Shown: piece after piece, positions 36,089 through 48,575 of the stretch
Numbering within the stretch: the stretch's first letter is position 1
Layout: the number at the start of each line of letters is the position of its first letter
From: Delphinapterus leucas
Lineage: Eukaryota > Chordata > Mammalia > Artiodactyla > Monodontidae
Direction of reading: 5' to 3'
Length of the DNA stretch: 64,000 nt
NCBI RefSeq assembly: GCF_002288925.2
Contig: NW_022098069.1
Span: 84,104,755 to 84,168,754, forward strand
Notes under the pieces: generated by a model
Told to the model about the DNA's origin: nothing
The model's database searches: none
What the model saw: only the letters and a program-made list of their open reading frames with translations
Made by a program: the position numbers and the translations under genes

Positions 36089-36408
36089 GGGTACAAATGA
36101 ACTTATCTACAAAACAGAGTTACAAATGTAGAAAACAAACTATGGTTGCCAGGGTAAGGGGGGGGAGGGATACATTGGGAGATTGAGATTGACATCTACA
36201 CTCTACTATGTATAGAATAGATAACTAATAAGTACCTCCTGTACAGCACAGGGAACTCTACTCAGTGCTCTGTAATGACCGATTTGGAGAAAGAAGCTAA
36301 AAAAAGAGTTGATATATGTGTATGTACAACTGATTCACTTTGCTGTACAGCAGAAACTAACACAACATTGGAAATCAACTATATTCCAATAAAAATTAAT
36401 TTAAAAAA
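36089..36408 (+). mobile_element. 5'-truncated L1, cetartiodactyl 3' end
   Basis: 'gaacttatctacaaaacag', 'cctgtacagcacagggaac', 'ttcactttgctgtacagcag' and 'attccaataaaaatt'. Flanks 'aagaattcatctta' and 'aagaatttgtctta' are the duplication. Confidence 0.92.
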
Positions 36409-36419
36409 AGAATTTGTCT

Positions 36420-36775
36420 TAGACTATAAGGAGAGGTTCTACTTACAGGCTTTGGAGAAGTCACCTGTGGATGGTTGTAGGACCTGAGCATCACCTCCAG
36501 CTGACAGCCAGCAAAGAGCTGGGCCCCCGGTCAGGCAGGCCTGCAGAAGCGACATCTGGAACCAACCTAAAGGAGCTTGGCAGGACTCTTCCCCAGTCAA
36601 GCCTCCAGGTGAGAATGCAGCCCAGACAAAACACTGAGTGAGCCCTGAGCAGAGGACCCAGCTAACATGGGCTACACTCCAACCCACAGAAACTGAATTA
36701 AGAAATGTGTGTTACATGAAGCTGCTATATTTGTGGTTATTTGTTATGAAACAATAAAAAACTAATACTAGGTCC
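36420..36775 (+). repeat. Ancient LTR-type repeat, related to 27440-27906
   Basis: 'ctgacagccagcaaagagctgggcc', 'ccaacctaaaggagcttggc' and 'ttatttgttatgaaacaat...aactaatac' match the same family. Confidence 0.5.
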
Positions 36776-38484
36776 CCTCCCCAATACATACATTCATAGC
36801 CCCCTGTACTTCTTTCTGGCATTCATCACGATTCTACTAATTTGTTCAGCATCGCTCTCTTGCCACCAGCATGAAAGCCCCATGAGAACAGAAATGGAGT
36901 GTGTTGTGCTTCAAATGGCCTCACAGTTTTCTTCTAAGGCAATTGGTCAAAGGTAGACCAATCCATCAGTGGGTCGGCTGGCCCTACTGTCCTTCCCAGC
37001 CCCCTTTTCCCTGGGCATATTCCATCAGAGACACTCGAATAGTTTTCTGCCTTCCTAACCTCCCTTATAGCCCAAGGTGGCCATGTGTTATTGTCCTGGC
37101 CAGTGAGACACAGGGGAAGTTGGAAGAAATGTTTCCAGCAGTGGTGGCCTGGAGCCAATGTGGACCAGACCATGAGAGCCAATTGTTCATTGTTTAGGAA
37201 TTTTGCAAGTCCGTTAAACCCAATCATTACCCCAAAATTAAATTATATAAACTTACGATGAAAATCACATTAAAAGCAAAGATAATAAATATTGAAAATT
37301 CCTTCCTTCCTAAATATTTCACTGTGGTTTACAATGATCTATGCCACTGAGGATTTTACATCTATTGTAACTGTACGATAGAAATAGTATATGATGGTGT
37401 GCTACAGTCATCTCTTCCCATACCCGCAGCTAGCAATGTCATGTTGGTAGCTTGAAATCAGATGTGGTAGGAGAATTTATACCACAGAAATTGGTAATTG
37501 GTACAAGTCAGGACTTTCTTCCTTCCTTCCATCCCCTAGAATGCTGGTAATTGAAGATTTACCAGCACATCTTCTAGGGAAGATTTTTCTCCGCCAGGAA
37601 AGGAATAGATACAGTTTTTTCTAAGCAGCAAGGATTAGTACCTTGAACACACATGTGATGTCTGGAGCTGTAGCAGCCATCTCACAACGACAAGAAAAAG
37701 TCAGAATCAGAGAGATTCTGACTCTCCTACCCCTGAGCCACTGAATCAAGACCAGGAATCATCTACTTCCAGATTCTCTATTAGGTAGGAAAAACAAAAA
37801 CCTTATTGATGTAAGCCACTGTTAGTCAATTTTTGTGTTACTTACAGAATTCCTAACTGAAGTGTATAGACATTCAAGAAACGTTTGTCAAATTAATAAA
37901 CTCAGCCTGACCATCCCTTCTCATCAGTGGTCATCCTGTTTGGGCTTATGTCCACTAACAAGAAACTCACCACCCATTAAACCAGTCAGGGTATGATTGC
38001 ACAGCTCTGACTAGTAGAAAGTTTTTCCCTATATAAAACTGAAATTTTGGAACCTCTTGAACCTCAGAAAATAAGTCCAATCCCTCTTTGCCACCACAGC
38101 CCTTCTGATGTAAAGAGAGTGTTCATTTGATGGGAAAATAAATCAAGGTTTATTGATCCAAGAGCTGGGCCAACACTCTTTGTAGAAGTTCCTGACCTAG
38201 TTTGATACTGTGAAGGGCTATGAGGTAGGGTTAGTGACCAGAGATCCCTTCCAGATTCTTCCAGTAACACATCTCTTGAGGAAGAAAGTTAATTACAAAC
38301 TATTTATGTCACAAGGTAAGGTGCATTTCCATGACACCTTTGATGCAGTCTTCCTAGATTCCGGAGCCTAGAGGGAGAACATATCATCTATGGCAACTGG
38401 GCACCTGTGGGAAATCCAAGCCCAGGTTAGGATGTGATGTGAGTTCACCAAGGCACTGAAAGCCCACAGGGCTGCCACACTGGT

Positions 38485-38965
38485 CATGTATCGCTACATA
38501 ACATATTACCCCAAAACCTAGAGGCTTAAAACAACTTATAAGTATTATCTCACAGTTTTAGTGGGTCAGCAATCTGGCACAGCTCAACTGGGTGCCTCTG
38601 GTTCAAGGTCTCTGACAAGGTTGCCACCAAGCTGTTAGCTGGGGCTATGGTCTGATGTGAAGGTTTGACTGGGGGATGGATCTGTTTCCAAGTCACTCAT
38701 ATGGCTTCTTGCAGGCCACATTCCTCACAAGATGTGAACCCTATGCAGGGCCACTCGCAACACAGCAGCTGACTTTCCCCAGAACACCTGAGATGGAAGC
38801 TACACAGATTACCGGAAGATACCATCAACTTCACTGTGTTCAGTCAGAAGCAAGTCAGAAGGTCCAGCCCACACTCAATGGGAGGGGACCACACAAGGGT
38901 GGGAACACCAGGAAGCAGGGATCATTGGGGGTCTTCTCAGAGGCTGCCTACCAAGCTGCTGAAAA
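38485..38965. repeat. Ancient interspersed repeat, family unassigned
   Basis: 'cgctacataacatattacccc', 'cttaaaacaacttataagt', 'gttagctggggctatggtc' and 'gaagcaagtcagaaggtcca' follow a common ancient mammalian repeat that I cannot name with certainty. Confidence 0.45.
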
Positions 38966-38987
38966 CTCATGATTAAAATAAAATCTT

Positions 38988-39130
38988 GGGGCCTCCCTGG
39001 CGGTCTGGTGGTTAACACTCCATGCTTCCATGGCAGGGTGCACAGATTCGATCCCTGGTCAGGGAACTAAGATCCCACATGCCACGTGGTGGAAAATAAA
39101 ATAAAATAATGAAATGAAATAAAATAAAAT
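38988..39130 (+). mobile_element. CHR-1-type SINE
   Basis: 'ggggcctccctggcggtctg' head, B-box 'gattcgatccctgg' and an (AAAAT)n-like tail. Duplication 'aaaataaaatctt' at 38975 and 39131. Confidence 0.9.
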
Positions 39131-39474
39131 AAAATAAAATCTTAAAAGCAGACATAGAAAACAAACACCATATTCTGGGGAATAACAATAAGACTTACAG
39201 GTAACTTCCTACATGAAATAATGGAAGTCAAAAGACAATGCGATAACAGTCTCATAATGTTGAAAGAAAGAACAAAAACAAAACAAAACTGTTAATCCGT
39301 CTCCTCCAAAAGCTACAACCACTTACATGCACTGTTTTCTGTCTCCTTCATGCACATGGCCTGATGGGAAAAGAGCCACCTCCCAGCTGGTCCTAAGCAT
39401 GTCATTCTCCTGCTCTGCTTGGTGCCTTTGCAAACACTGGTCCATCAAGTTATTATGGTGGCTTGGTGTTTGGA

Positions 39475-39675
39475 GAAATAATAAGTTTGAGAGTAATAAC
39501 AACCATCTCTTGAAACCCAGCTCTAACACCTGTATGACCTTGGCAGGTCTCTTAGATTCTCTGAGCCTCAGTAGACACAACAGTCAAATATGCCTGATCC
39601 CCACCATGCTGGATTTTTCTGGGAATTAAATGAGATCCTATATGTAAATTGCCTGTCACCTAGTAGGCACCTTAT
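39475..39675 (+). repeat. MIR
   Basis: 'cctgtatgaccttggcaggtctc', 'attctctgagcctcagtaga' and 'gggaattaaatgagatcc' in MIR order. Confidence 0.75.
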
Positions 39676-39689
39676 AGATGTAAGTTCCT

Positions 39690-39995
39690 TTCCAGCTGAA
39701 GCTCTGACCTGGCAAACTCCTACTCATTCTTCAAGACCCAGCTAAATGTCATCGCCTCTGTGAAGCTGCCTCCACTCCCCAGGAAGGCCTCCTTGCCTCT
39801 ACCATGATCTCACTGCTGCTTGAACAACATGCCCTATATTATTACATTTAACACCCTGCACCGTCATGGTCTGTTTCCAGATCTGTCTCTCCCATGTAAC
39901 AGCAAGCTCCTCCAGGGCAGGGTGTGTTTGATTCATATTTATCTCCTTGGTACCCACAAGGCACCTGGCTCCATTGTACGTGCTTGATGGAAATG
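39690..39995 (+). repeat. L2 3' region
   Basis: 'ctcctactcattcttcaagaccca', 'gtgaagctgcctccactcccc' and 'agcaagctcctccagggcaggg' match L2. Confidence 0.8.
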
Positions 39996-40189
39996 TGTTA
40001 TTTGATTGGAACAATTTAGGGTTAAAACGTGTTGTCCAGACCTTGTGCTTATGCTGAGCCTATTCTGGACACAAACTAAGCAGTGTCTCAGCCTTCCTTT
40101 CCTCCTTCCTTCCCTGTCACTATGGAAGAAGGGACTTCCCCTCCCCCAGCACTGACCACCCTGTATAAAAAACACCCTCTCTTGTCACT

Positions 40190-40385
40190 CTCTCCCTTTA
40201 TCCTGTCTGTTTCTTCCTTAGTATTTATCCTCTCCTGACGCATGTATTGTCTGTCTGCTCTTCCCACCCCAGATAGAAGGTAAGCTCCAGATTTTTATCT
40301 ATCCTGTTCACTGTTGTATCTTGAGATCCCGAAAGAGTGCCTGGCACATAGTAGGCACTCAGTAATTGCTGAATTAGTCAGTTAG
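40190..40385 (+). repeat. L2 3' end
   Basis: 'agatagaaggtaagctccag' and 'gtgcctggcacatagtaggcactcagtaatt' are the L2 tail. Confidence 0.7.
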
Positions 40386-40589
40386 TCTCATAGGGTTGAA
40401 GAGATTCAAATCGTTTCCAGTCTGCCTGGAAGACTGGACGTGATTCCAGTCCATACTGGTTTCTCTTTCTCTTCTCACTTCCTCTCTCCCTCCATCACTC
40501 CCCTGCCTCTTTCCCGTTGGTATTTTTATGCTCAGGTCTCTCTCATTAAAAGAAGAACACATCCCCTACACCATCATCCATGCCAACAG

Positions 40590-41420
40590 GCCCTCCCTCT
40601 GCCTCACCCTTCACCCTTCAAGCCACTGCCCCAAGCCTCTCCCCCGTGCGGACTCAGATGTGTATTCCCAAGATGCCTCCTCCCCAAGCCTCAGTCCACT
40701 CTGCCTGCTGTCCACCTCCCCACCCCCACCTCACATGACTCTCCTTGTCGAGGTCATCAACAAACTCGTTGGGAGTAAACCCAAAGGATTTACTTTGGGT
40801 CCTACCGGACTGCCCTCACCTCGCCATTTGCTCTCTGAATCCCTCCCTCCGTGGACCCCCTTTCTTCCCTTGAGCTCGGTCACACCACACCCTCCTGGTC
40901 CTCTGCCCACGTCTCGCTGCCCCTCCTTACTCTCCTCTGTACTCTGTTCTTCTCCACCAAACTCTGAAAGGTTTACTCTGCTTACTCAGTACCATGTCCC
41001 GGGACAGTCTCCCGCAAGCCCGTGACTCTGCTCATCCCTCGCAGACATCCGTGAGGACATTTGAGACATCCACTGAGCCTCACGGCCAGCTGTCTCCTGA
41101 GCACGTCCCCCTGGAGGTGAGTACCTCATGCGTGACATGCAGTAGACAGAACTGTCTTCTTCCACGCACCCCAAACCTGCTGTCCCCCCCATTTCCTCGC
41201 CCCTCCACCATCTCTCCCATTGCCACGTGGGAAAGCAGGGTCCAGTCTGCACTCCTCCTGGCCCCTCATCCTCCAGCCCAATCAGCAGGTCCTGCTGAAT
41301 CTCCTTCTGGTACTCATATCCTCCACCCCAGCCTCCCTGCCACGACCTCCTCCCAGGCTGCATCTCTCCCCAGCATCACGGCAAAAGCATCTCTATCGGT
41401 CTCTGCCTCAAGGCCTGGCC
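40590..41420 (+). repeat. L2 interior fragment
   Basis: Pyrimidine-rich sequence with 'gtcatcaacaaactcgttgg' and 'tgacatgcagtagacagaac' in L2-like context. The 186-codon frame at 40994-41554 arises from it. Confidence 0.4.
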
Positions 41421-41787
41421 CCTCCAACCTCTTCTCCTGGGAGCAGCCCAAGGCAAAGGAAGGGGGCGGAGATAGTGCTTTAAGAGCAAACCTCAAAAGT
41501 CCTTTCCCAGAGAAAAGCACATATATTTGTATGGGAAGCCACCTTGAAGGTTAGCTTTGATTATAAAGACCCACTGGTCATCAGTGGAGGGGCTGAGGCA
41601 GAGAAACAAAGAGAGCTAAACTGCTCTGGACAAGAACGGATGGGCAGCTGCATTTGGGAGCACCCCCAGAGAAGGGGAAATAAAGACGGCAGAGGGGTGA
41701 GGGCAGCGGGCAGAGAAGAGGAAAGGGGCCGTAGCGGGAAGCTGGTTGCTGGGAAATGTCTAGTGGCAGTTACAGCCTGGGACTTTT

Positions 41788-42476
41788 TTTTTTTAACTTT
41801 CCATTTTATATTGGAGTAGAGTTGATTAATAATGCTGTGTTAGTTTCAGGTGTACAGCAAAGTGATTCAGTTATACATACACCTGTGTCTATTCTTTTTC
41901 AAATGCTTTTCCCATTTAGGTTGTTACAGAATATTGAGCAGAGTTTCCTGTGCTCTACAGTAGGTCCTTGTCGGTTATCCACTTTAAATATAGCAGTGCG
42001 TGCATGTCAATCCCAAACTCCCTAACTATCCCTCCCCCCCACCCTTCCCCCCCTCGATAACCAGAAGTTCCTTCTCTTAAGTCTGTGAGTCTGTTTCTGT
42101 TTTGTAAATAAGTTCATTTGTATCATTATTTTTAGATTCTGCACGTAAGCGACATCATACAATATTTCTCTTTCTCTGCCTGACTTCACTCAGTATGACG
42201 ATCTCTAGGTCCATCCATGTTGCTGCAAATGGCATTATTGCATTCTTTTTAATGGCTGAGTATTGTATATATGTACCACATCTTCTTCATCCATTCTATT
42301 GATGGGCCTTTAGGTGGTTTCCATGCCTTGGCTAATGAAAACAGATGAACATTGGGGTGCATGTATCCTTTTGGACCATATTTTTCTCTGGGTATATGCC
42401 CAGGAGTGGGATTGCAGGATCATATGGTAGCTCTATTTTTAGTTTTCTGAGGAACCTCCATACTGTTTTCTATAGT
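41788..42476 (-). mobile_element. 5'-truncated L1, cetartiodactyl 3' end
   Basis: Poly(T), 'tattggagtagagttgatt', 'gcgtgcatgtcaatcccaaac', 'gttttgtaaataagttcatt' and 'ggtatatgcccaggagtggg' in reverse L1 order. Duplication 'cagcctg-g/c-gactttt' at 41773 and 42477. Confidence 0.93.
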
Positions 42477-43234
42477 CAGCCTGCGACTTTTTAAACAGGG
42501 ATGTCCAGAGGCCAGTCCTTCGCCCAGCACCTCCACTACCCCAGGTTTCAGCGTGATGCTCATCCCTCGGCCTCTCTCCCTGTCTTTCAGTGGAAGTCTA
42601 GCCTTGTGTGAGCAGAATTGGGGCGAGAGGAGTTCTTGGTCCATAAAGCCGGGGCTGGTCCGTGTCTGTATCAGCTTGGAGTGCAGAGAAGGGGCTGGTA
42701 CAGAAGGGGAGAGACCTGCTAAATCTCTCAGTATTCTCACCACATTGTCCAGAACCTTACATGCTTTTTTGACCCAGCAAGTGGATTAAGCCACTTCAAC
42801 CAAAGCCACCAAGCTGTATTTTACTATTTAAAAAAAGTTTAAGTCACACGTTGGTACATACATAGATTTCTGACCAGCCAGCCCACCAGTGACAAAATAA
42901 AGGTAGGGGTGCCCTTGTCCCCCAAGCCCTAAATGTATCCCCATATGGGACTGACTGGTCTCCAAGGTCCTCTACGCCACGACCATCGCTCTGCTCTGGA
43001 CTAGGATGAATGTGGTTGATTGAATGTGAACCCACTTGTGCACGCGTGCATTCATTCAATGTTCGTCTTCTGGTGGTGTTAAGTTGTGCATCTTTACACA
43101 AGGAAATGATTCACACAGAAACGTGTACCAATAAGTAGTTTTCCCTTGGGACTCTTTATCGAAAAAAATAAGCACATAACAGGCACCATTCAAAGTTGCT
43201 GAATTTGAGCCTTGTGCGCGGGAGGTAGGGAAGG

Positions 43235-43430
43235 AGGAGGGTTAGAGCTCGGTGGTCCCGGGCTGGAATCCCAGCACCTCTGCTAAGCAGCCATATGACT
43301 GTAGATAAGTCACCTAATGTTTCTGAGCCTCGGTTTGCTCATTTGTAAAATGGGTGCTTGTTAAGCTAGATGATAAGGTATGTAACACTCCTAGCCCCGT
43401 GCCTGACATGCAATTCGTTCTCCAACACGG
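43235..43430 (+). repeat. MIR
   Basis: 'gtcacctaatgtttctgagcctcggtttgctcatttgtaaaatggg' contains the MIR core. Confidence 0.8.
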
Positions 43431-43434
43431 CAAT

Positions 43435-43630
43435 AACAGAGGATACAGACATGGGCTTTGGTCTGAATCCCAGTCTGCCAATTACTAGTTGTGTGCTCTT
43501 GGGCCATTTATCTAACTTCTCTGAGCCTCAGTTGCCTCAGTTGTAAAATGGAGATACTACCACCTAGTTTACCAAGCTTCCTGTGGGCACTCCAGAAGGA
43601 TCCATCATGAGATGCGGAAAGTGTTTTCTA
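43435..43630 (+). repeat. MIR
   Basis: 'aattactagttgtgtgctcttgggcc' and 'gagcctcagttgcctcagttgtaaaatgg'; a second copy in tandem with the preceding one. Confidence 0.8.
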
Positions 43631-44389
43631 TAGGCTAGAGAGAGAAAGAGCTCTGTGTGTTAGTGAGTCTGGGATCAGCAGTGGGGGTGAGGCCACGGCA
43701 CAGGGCCCCTGCCCTACTGCAACAGCAGCGGTGCCAATCACCCATGCTCCCTCCGTGGCCCTGCACGGTTATGCCACATGGCTCTGCTTACACCTGGGAA
43801 GGCCAGAGCACTAGGCTGGCTGTAACAGTAGACCTTTTTTTCCCCACCCCCCGGCAGGGGCGGCCTGATGGAAGACAGGTGTCCCCAGAAGTAACCCCAG
43901 AAACCAGAACTCTGTACAAACGGTTTAAGCATGGAGGAGGGAAGGGTCGGGGAAGGTAAGGAAGGTGCCAAGGGAGGCGTGTCCAGGAGCAGGTGGCCGC
44001 CGTGAGCAGCGGGAACTCAAGCCCAGTGTGGACAACCTCGGAGATGTCCCACCCATGGGGGAGGGTCTGGGGAGCCTCACTGGTTAAGGGCTGCCCCGGA
44101 AGTGGGTTAACTCCCTGGGGCTCCGGCCTGCCCCTCACGTAGGCTGAGCAGAGCCCAAGGCCAGAGATGCAAATGGTCTCATAGGAGCCTCCAGATGATC
44201 CACGGATCCTGCTGGCCCCAGGCCTCCAGGCAGGGCCCGGCAGCGTCTCCCTGGCAGGGTGTACAGGTCATTATGAGCCGAGGTGGAAAGTATCCCAGGC
44301 ACAGCCAGGCTACTGTGGAGCCCAGGGCAGGGAGGGCCCCAAACCCCAGATATACTGTGCAGCTCCTGGAGGCTCCAGGCAGATTCTGG

Positions 44390-44610
44390 TCCTAAGCCTT
44401 TGCTGTGCTGTGTCCTCGGCCTAGAATGCCTCTTTCACCCGTCCTCACTCCGGCCTTCACTGGCCAACTCCTGCTCACCCCTCTGAACTCAGCTGTAGTG
44501 GGGCTGGGTGTAGGAAGCCTTCCCAGATGCCTGCCCTGCTCCCAGTTAGGGTCCTTCCCATGCCCCCACGCTCCATCACAGCACTTCTACCTGTGCTGCT
44601 GTTGCCTGTT
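44390..44610 (+). repeat. L2 fragment
   Basis: 'cctcggcctagaatgcctctttc', 'ggccaactcctgctcacccc' and 'gaagccttcccagatgcc'. Confidence 0.7.
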
Positions 44611-44624
44611 CCTGTGACCCTTGT

Positions 44625-45000
44625 ACCAGTCAGTCAGGCCGCATAACAAAATACCCAGACAGGGACTTAAACAACATTATTTTATTTCTCATTGTTCTGG
44701 AAGCTGGGAAGTCCGAGATCACGATGCCGGCAGATTCAGTTCCCGGAGAGAGTTCTCTTTCTGGTTTGTAGATGGCTACCTTCTCCTGTGTCCTCCCATG
44801 GCCTTTTTCTAGGGCCTGTGCAAGAAAACTTCTTATAAGGCACCAACTCTATTGGATTAGGGCCCCACCCTTATGACCTCATTTAACCTTAATTACCGCC
44901 TTATATGCCCATCTCCAAATACAGTCACACTGGGGGTTAGGCTTTCAACATATTAATTTGGGTGTGTGTGTGTGTGAGACACAATTTAGTCCATAGCACA
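44625..45000 (-). repeat. MLT1/MaLR-like LTR
   Basis: Inverted copy: 'ataacaaaatacccagacag', 'attgttctggaagctgggaagtccgagatcac', 'gggccccacccttatgacctcattt' and 'cacaatttagtccatagcac'. Confidence 0.6.
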
Positions 45001-45009
45001 TCTCTTCCA

Positions 45010-45110
45010 TGGGTTTGTGATCAGTTCTTGAGGTCAGGGACAGTATCTTCTTCATCTCTGCTTTGTCACACCCAACTCAGTAATATTTGTTCATAAACAG
45101 GGTTATCTGA
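45010..45110 (+). repeat. L2 3' end
   Basis: 'gttcttgaggtcagggacagtatcttcttc' and 'cccaactcagtaatatttgttc'. Confidence 0.65.
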
Positions 45111-45129
45111 ATGGAAGGAAGGGTGGTAA

Positions 45130-45540
45130 CAGTTTGGGGAGAGGGGTCGTATCATGGAAGTCTTTGCAGAGAGGATGACGTCTCAGCTGGGTATTGAAGG
45201 ATGAATAGGAGTTTGCTAGATGGGGCAAAGAAAAGAGCCCTTGCTAAGGGCGCCATGTTTGGGAGGGAGGTGAGAAGATGATGCTCAAGAAATAAGGCTG
45301 CCAGAATGGAGGAGTAAAAGAGTCTGGAGAGGGAATCAGTGGCCAGATGGTGCCCATGAAGGAGTCGGAGGACAGGCCACGGAGGTCCCTGTGGTGAGGT
45401 GTCCAGGCAGGAGATAGCACAGTCAGGCCTGCACTACAGACCAATTGCTGTGGGCCTCTGAGCACAGGGTGGACTGGAGGAATGACAAGGCACGTAAGTA
45501 TTAGGACAGAGAGATTCGGGGTGTTGGAGGCGGGAAGCAC
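45130..45540 (-). repeat. L2 interior, inverted
   Basis: 'gatgacgtctcagctgggtattgaaggatg', 'gatggtgcccatgaaggagtc' and 'gaggtgtccaggcaggagat' match the reverse complement of the L2 body. Confidence 0.55.
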
Positions 45541-46384
45541 AGGCAGGATGTGGCGCCTGCTCCGTGGAGCGCTCAGAAATGATGTGCAGCTGAGGAGGGT
45601 TCATGGCGCTGAGGCTGCAGACAGGAGAAAAGGAAGCCTCTATTATTCATGAAACCTGGTTCAGTAATAGCCGGTCAGCCTCTGACGGTCACCAGGGAGG
45701 CACTGATCTCCTTTCTCATTTAATTTGTCAGAAGTGCTCTCACACTTGGGGACGTGCCCTCTCAGCCCGTGGGCTGGGAACTGGGCCAGATCCTGGCTCG
45801 CGTAGCCCAGGTGGATGACTTACCCAATACCAGGGTTTCTTCCACTCTTGAAGGTGGGGAAGGTGGAGGCTGGGGAGGGGGAGAAAAGGGGCCAGGGGAA
45901 CTGGCTTCTGGAATGATCCAACTTTCACCTGTTTAGTAGACAGTTTTCCCTCTGGAGCGGCAGCCTGGGAATTAAGAAAGACAATGGCAAGGGGTGGAGG
46001 TGATGTAGGGGAGGGGGGCCTGGAAAGGAGCAGAAGGAAGGTGGGGGTGATGGCCTTGGAGGAGGCGGGGAGAGGCAGGGGCAGTGGCAGTGGGAGGGGC
46101 AGCTGGGGCTCGGCCAGAAGGAGCCCACCCTCCACCTGCCGAAGACTGAGCAGCAGGGCATGCTCAGTGCCCTCGGGGCCAGGGCCGGCGGGCTGTCTAG
46201 GGATTGAGAGTGTCCCTGACTGTCCACAAAGACCGAGGCTTCTCTGGATGGTGAGATGGAGTAGCTGCGGGCCTGGTCTGAGGGCGACCTGCGCCCAAGC
46301 TCTGCCCAGGGATCTCGGGTCAGGCACCCGGGAGACAACGCCCCTTATCCAAATGCAGAGGGCGGGCTTTAGATCTTTTATCTG

Positions 46385-46480
46385 ACATTCCCCGTGCCTC
46401 AGTCTCCTCATCTGCAAAGTGGGGATTACAGAAGGGTCCGCCTCATAGTATTATTGTGAGGACCTCAGGTGCTCAGAACA
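46385..46480 (+). repeat. MIR fragment
   Basis: 'gtgcctcagtctcctcatctgcaaagtgggg' and 'tattattgtgaggacc'. Confidence 0.75.
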
Positions 46481-48255
46481 GGGCGGGACAGACAGTGAGA
46501 TGTGTAAAGGGACGCTATTCACTTCTTCACCTCCCGCAGGAGCTGTGCCCAAGCCAGGTCCCAGGCCTGGGTCCTGGGGATGGGCCTGGAGGCCCTTCTC
46601 CCTCTGCTTCCCCGGGAAGGCGGGCTCACAGGCAGGCCCCCTCCTGGTGGTGCTGGCCGGTGAGGGTGCTTCTACCAACCCCTGTGCCACCAGTTGTCAG
46701 CCGGTGGGACCTTAGGTCCAGGTGCGGGTCGGGTAGGACGTGGACCATTCTTGCAGACTTTTCTGAGCTAAAACACATTAAGCAACGTCTTCCAACTCAG
46801 CTGTTCCAGAAGCTCTGCATTGGCGCTTCAGACTCTGGTGCGTTAAGGAAACTGATACAGTCCCTGGTTCCTCATCCGTCTCCTGTTGGTTCTCACCTGG
46901 CTCAGAACTTAGAGCAGGGGTGGGTGGGCTTAAGGCCAGCCCCAAGCCACCTCCAGGGCCACTCACGATGTCCTTCATGCTTGTGACGGGCCACTCCAGC
47001 TCCATCTCCTTCCTGCTTCCCCCTCCTGCCCTCCTGACCGACTTCTCTCTGCGCCCTCTCTTTACCGTGTGGCCCCTGCTGGCTTGCGCTGTGGCTGGGT
47101 GTCCCCTGCTTCTGTCCACCCCCCGGTTGACTCATGCATCTCACAGTCTGGCTCCCTGAGAGAGTGCTGACTGGGTAGACCATCTCCACGCAGAATGGAG
47201 CCTCTCGGGCTGGGGCTGGGGAAGAAATGTCACACAGGGTGACCAGGGAGTCTGCTCTGCAGGGAGCTCAGGGGCCATTCTCGGTCTGGTTACCTGTGCT
47301 GGGGACAGCAGGTCGTGGGCAGGACATGGTGATTTGTGGGTAAAGCGCATTAAGGAGGGGGCACGGAACATGGCAAAGCCTCGGAGGGACTGGGGTCCAT
47401 GTGGTGCTGGTGGGCAGCTGGGCACAGATGAGTGAGGGCAGCTCACCTGCAGAGGATGGTGACCGGGGCAGCTGGGGGCCTCCTGACGATTCATACAAAG
47501 AGCCACTGAAGGCACGGGGGGTTGAACATGGAGACAAGAAGGCCTCGGGGAGCCTGGGCTGTAGAGCTGGGAGTGCCCACCAATAGAGCGGGTCCTCTCC
47601 CCTTCTCAACACACAGGTGCCGTGCTTCCCAGATGCCTTTGCAGCTGGGTGGAGCCACGTGACTAACTCTGAACAATGGGCCTGACTGGTGGTGACACGT
47701 GTCACTTCTGAGCCAAACCCTAGGATGGGCTGTGTGATCTGCCAGCCTCTCTTCATCCTCACATTCAAAGCAGTGAATTCTGAAGCACTGGGTTGAGATT
47801 CCAGTGGCTTAGAAGGCACAGCTACCCTGGGGAGAAGGGTCCAGGAAGGAGGCCTGTAGGCTGACATCTCCCGGCCCCATCAGTCTCAGCGCTCCTGACA
47901 CAGGCCCAGGCTGGGGTCAATTCGGGAAGGTTGGTGCCATTAGCAGACACCAAGGCTGGCGTGGAGAACGGGGCCGGACTTGGCTTGGGACTTTGGGGTG
48001 GGCAGCTCCTTAGAACCTGAGACAGCTGGGGCTCAGGTGGGGATGTAAGCTCTGGGGGACACGGGCTGGCTGTGCATACCTCCAGCACCCGGGACAGTGC
48101 CAGGCGCAGACGGGGGCTCAGCAAATGTACTCTAAATGACCCTACACACCAGGTACCGAACGGACACTCCACTAGCCAGAATGACAGGTCCCGAGCCTCC
48201 TGCAGCAGCCGGTCTTCCCGCTCAGGACACTGGAAGTGTCGAATCTTCCAGGTCC

Positions 48256-48440
48256 GCACTGTCTAGTCGGTAGCTGCTAGTCACACGTGGCTACTTAAAC
48301 TGACCTTTAAACTAATGAAAACTTAAAACTCAATTCCCTAGTCACACCTGTCACGTTTCAAATGCTAGTGGCTGTCATACTGGACAGTGTGGGTACAGAA
48401 TGCTTTGCAGAAAGGTCTATTGGGCTGCGCTGCTCTAGAA
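48256..48440. repeat. hAT-like non-autonomous DNA transposon remnant
   Basis: 'cactgtctagtcggtagctgctagtcacacgtgg' on the left mirrors 'ctagtggctgtcatactggacagtg' on the right, with an inner 'gcactg'-like terminal repeat. Confidence 0.5.
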
Positions 48441-48575
48441 GCACCGATACCAGGAGGAACTCTGGGCTCCAGGCCTGTTACCAAATATTCCAATGACGGG
48501 TCACAGAGCACTGTTATAAAACCGCCAGCCCTCTTGGAGGGAAGTCGTCAGTAAACAGATAAGAAGAATGTGCTG

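Noticed and set aside
40994..41554. 186-codon plus-strand open frame
   Set aside because: Falls in pyrimidine-rich L2-like sequence; Ser/Pro-rich by composition.
45740..46417. 225-codon minus-strand open frame
   Set aside because: Contains a PLPLPLPLP simple-sequence stretch from purine-rich DNA and a MIR fragment; no recognisable family.
47268..47867. 199-codon minus-strand open frame
   Set aside because: No domain or conserved motif and a composition like its flanks; part of it resembles an ancient repeat.
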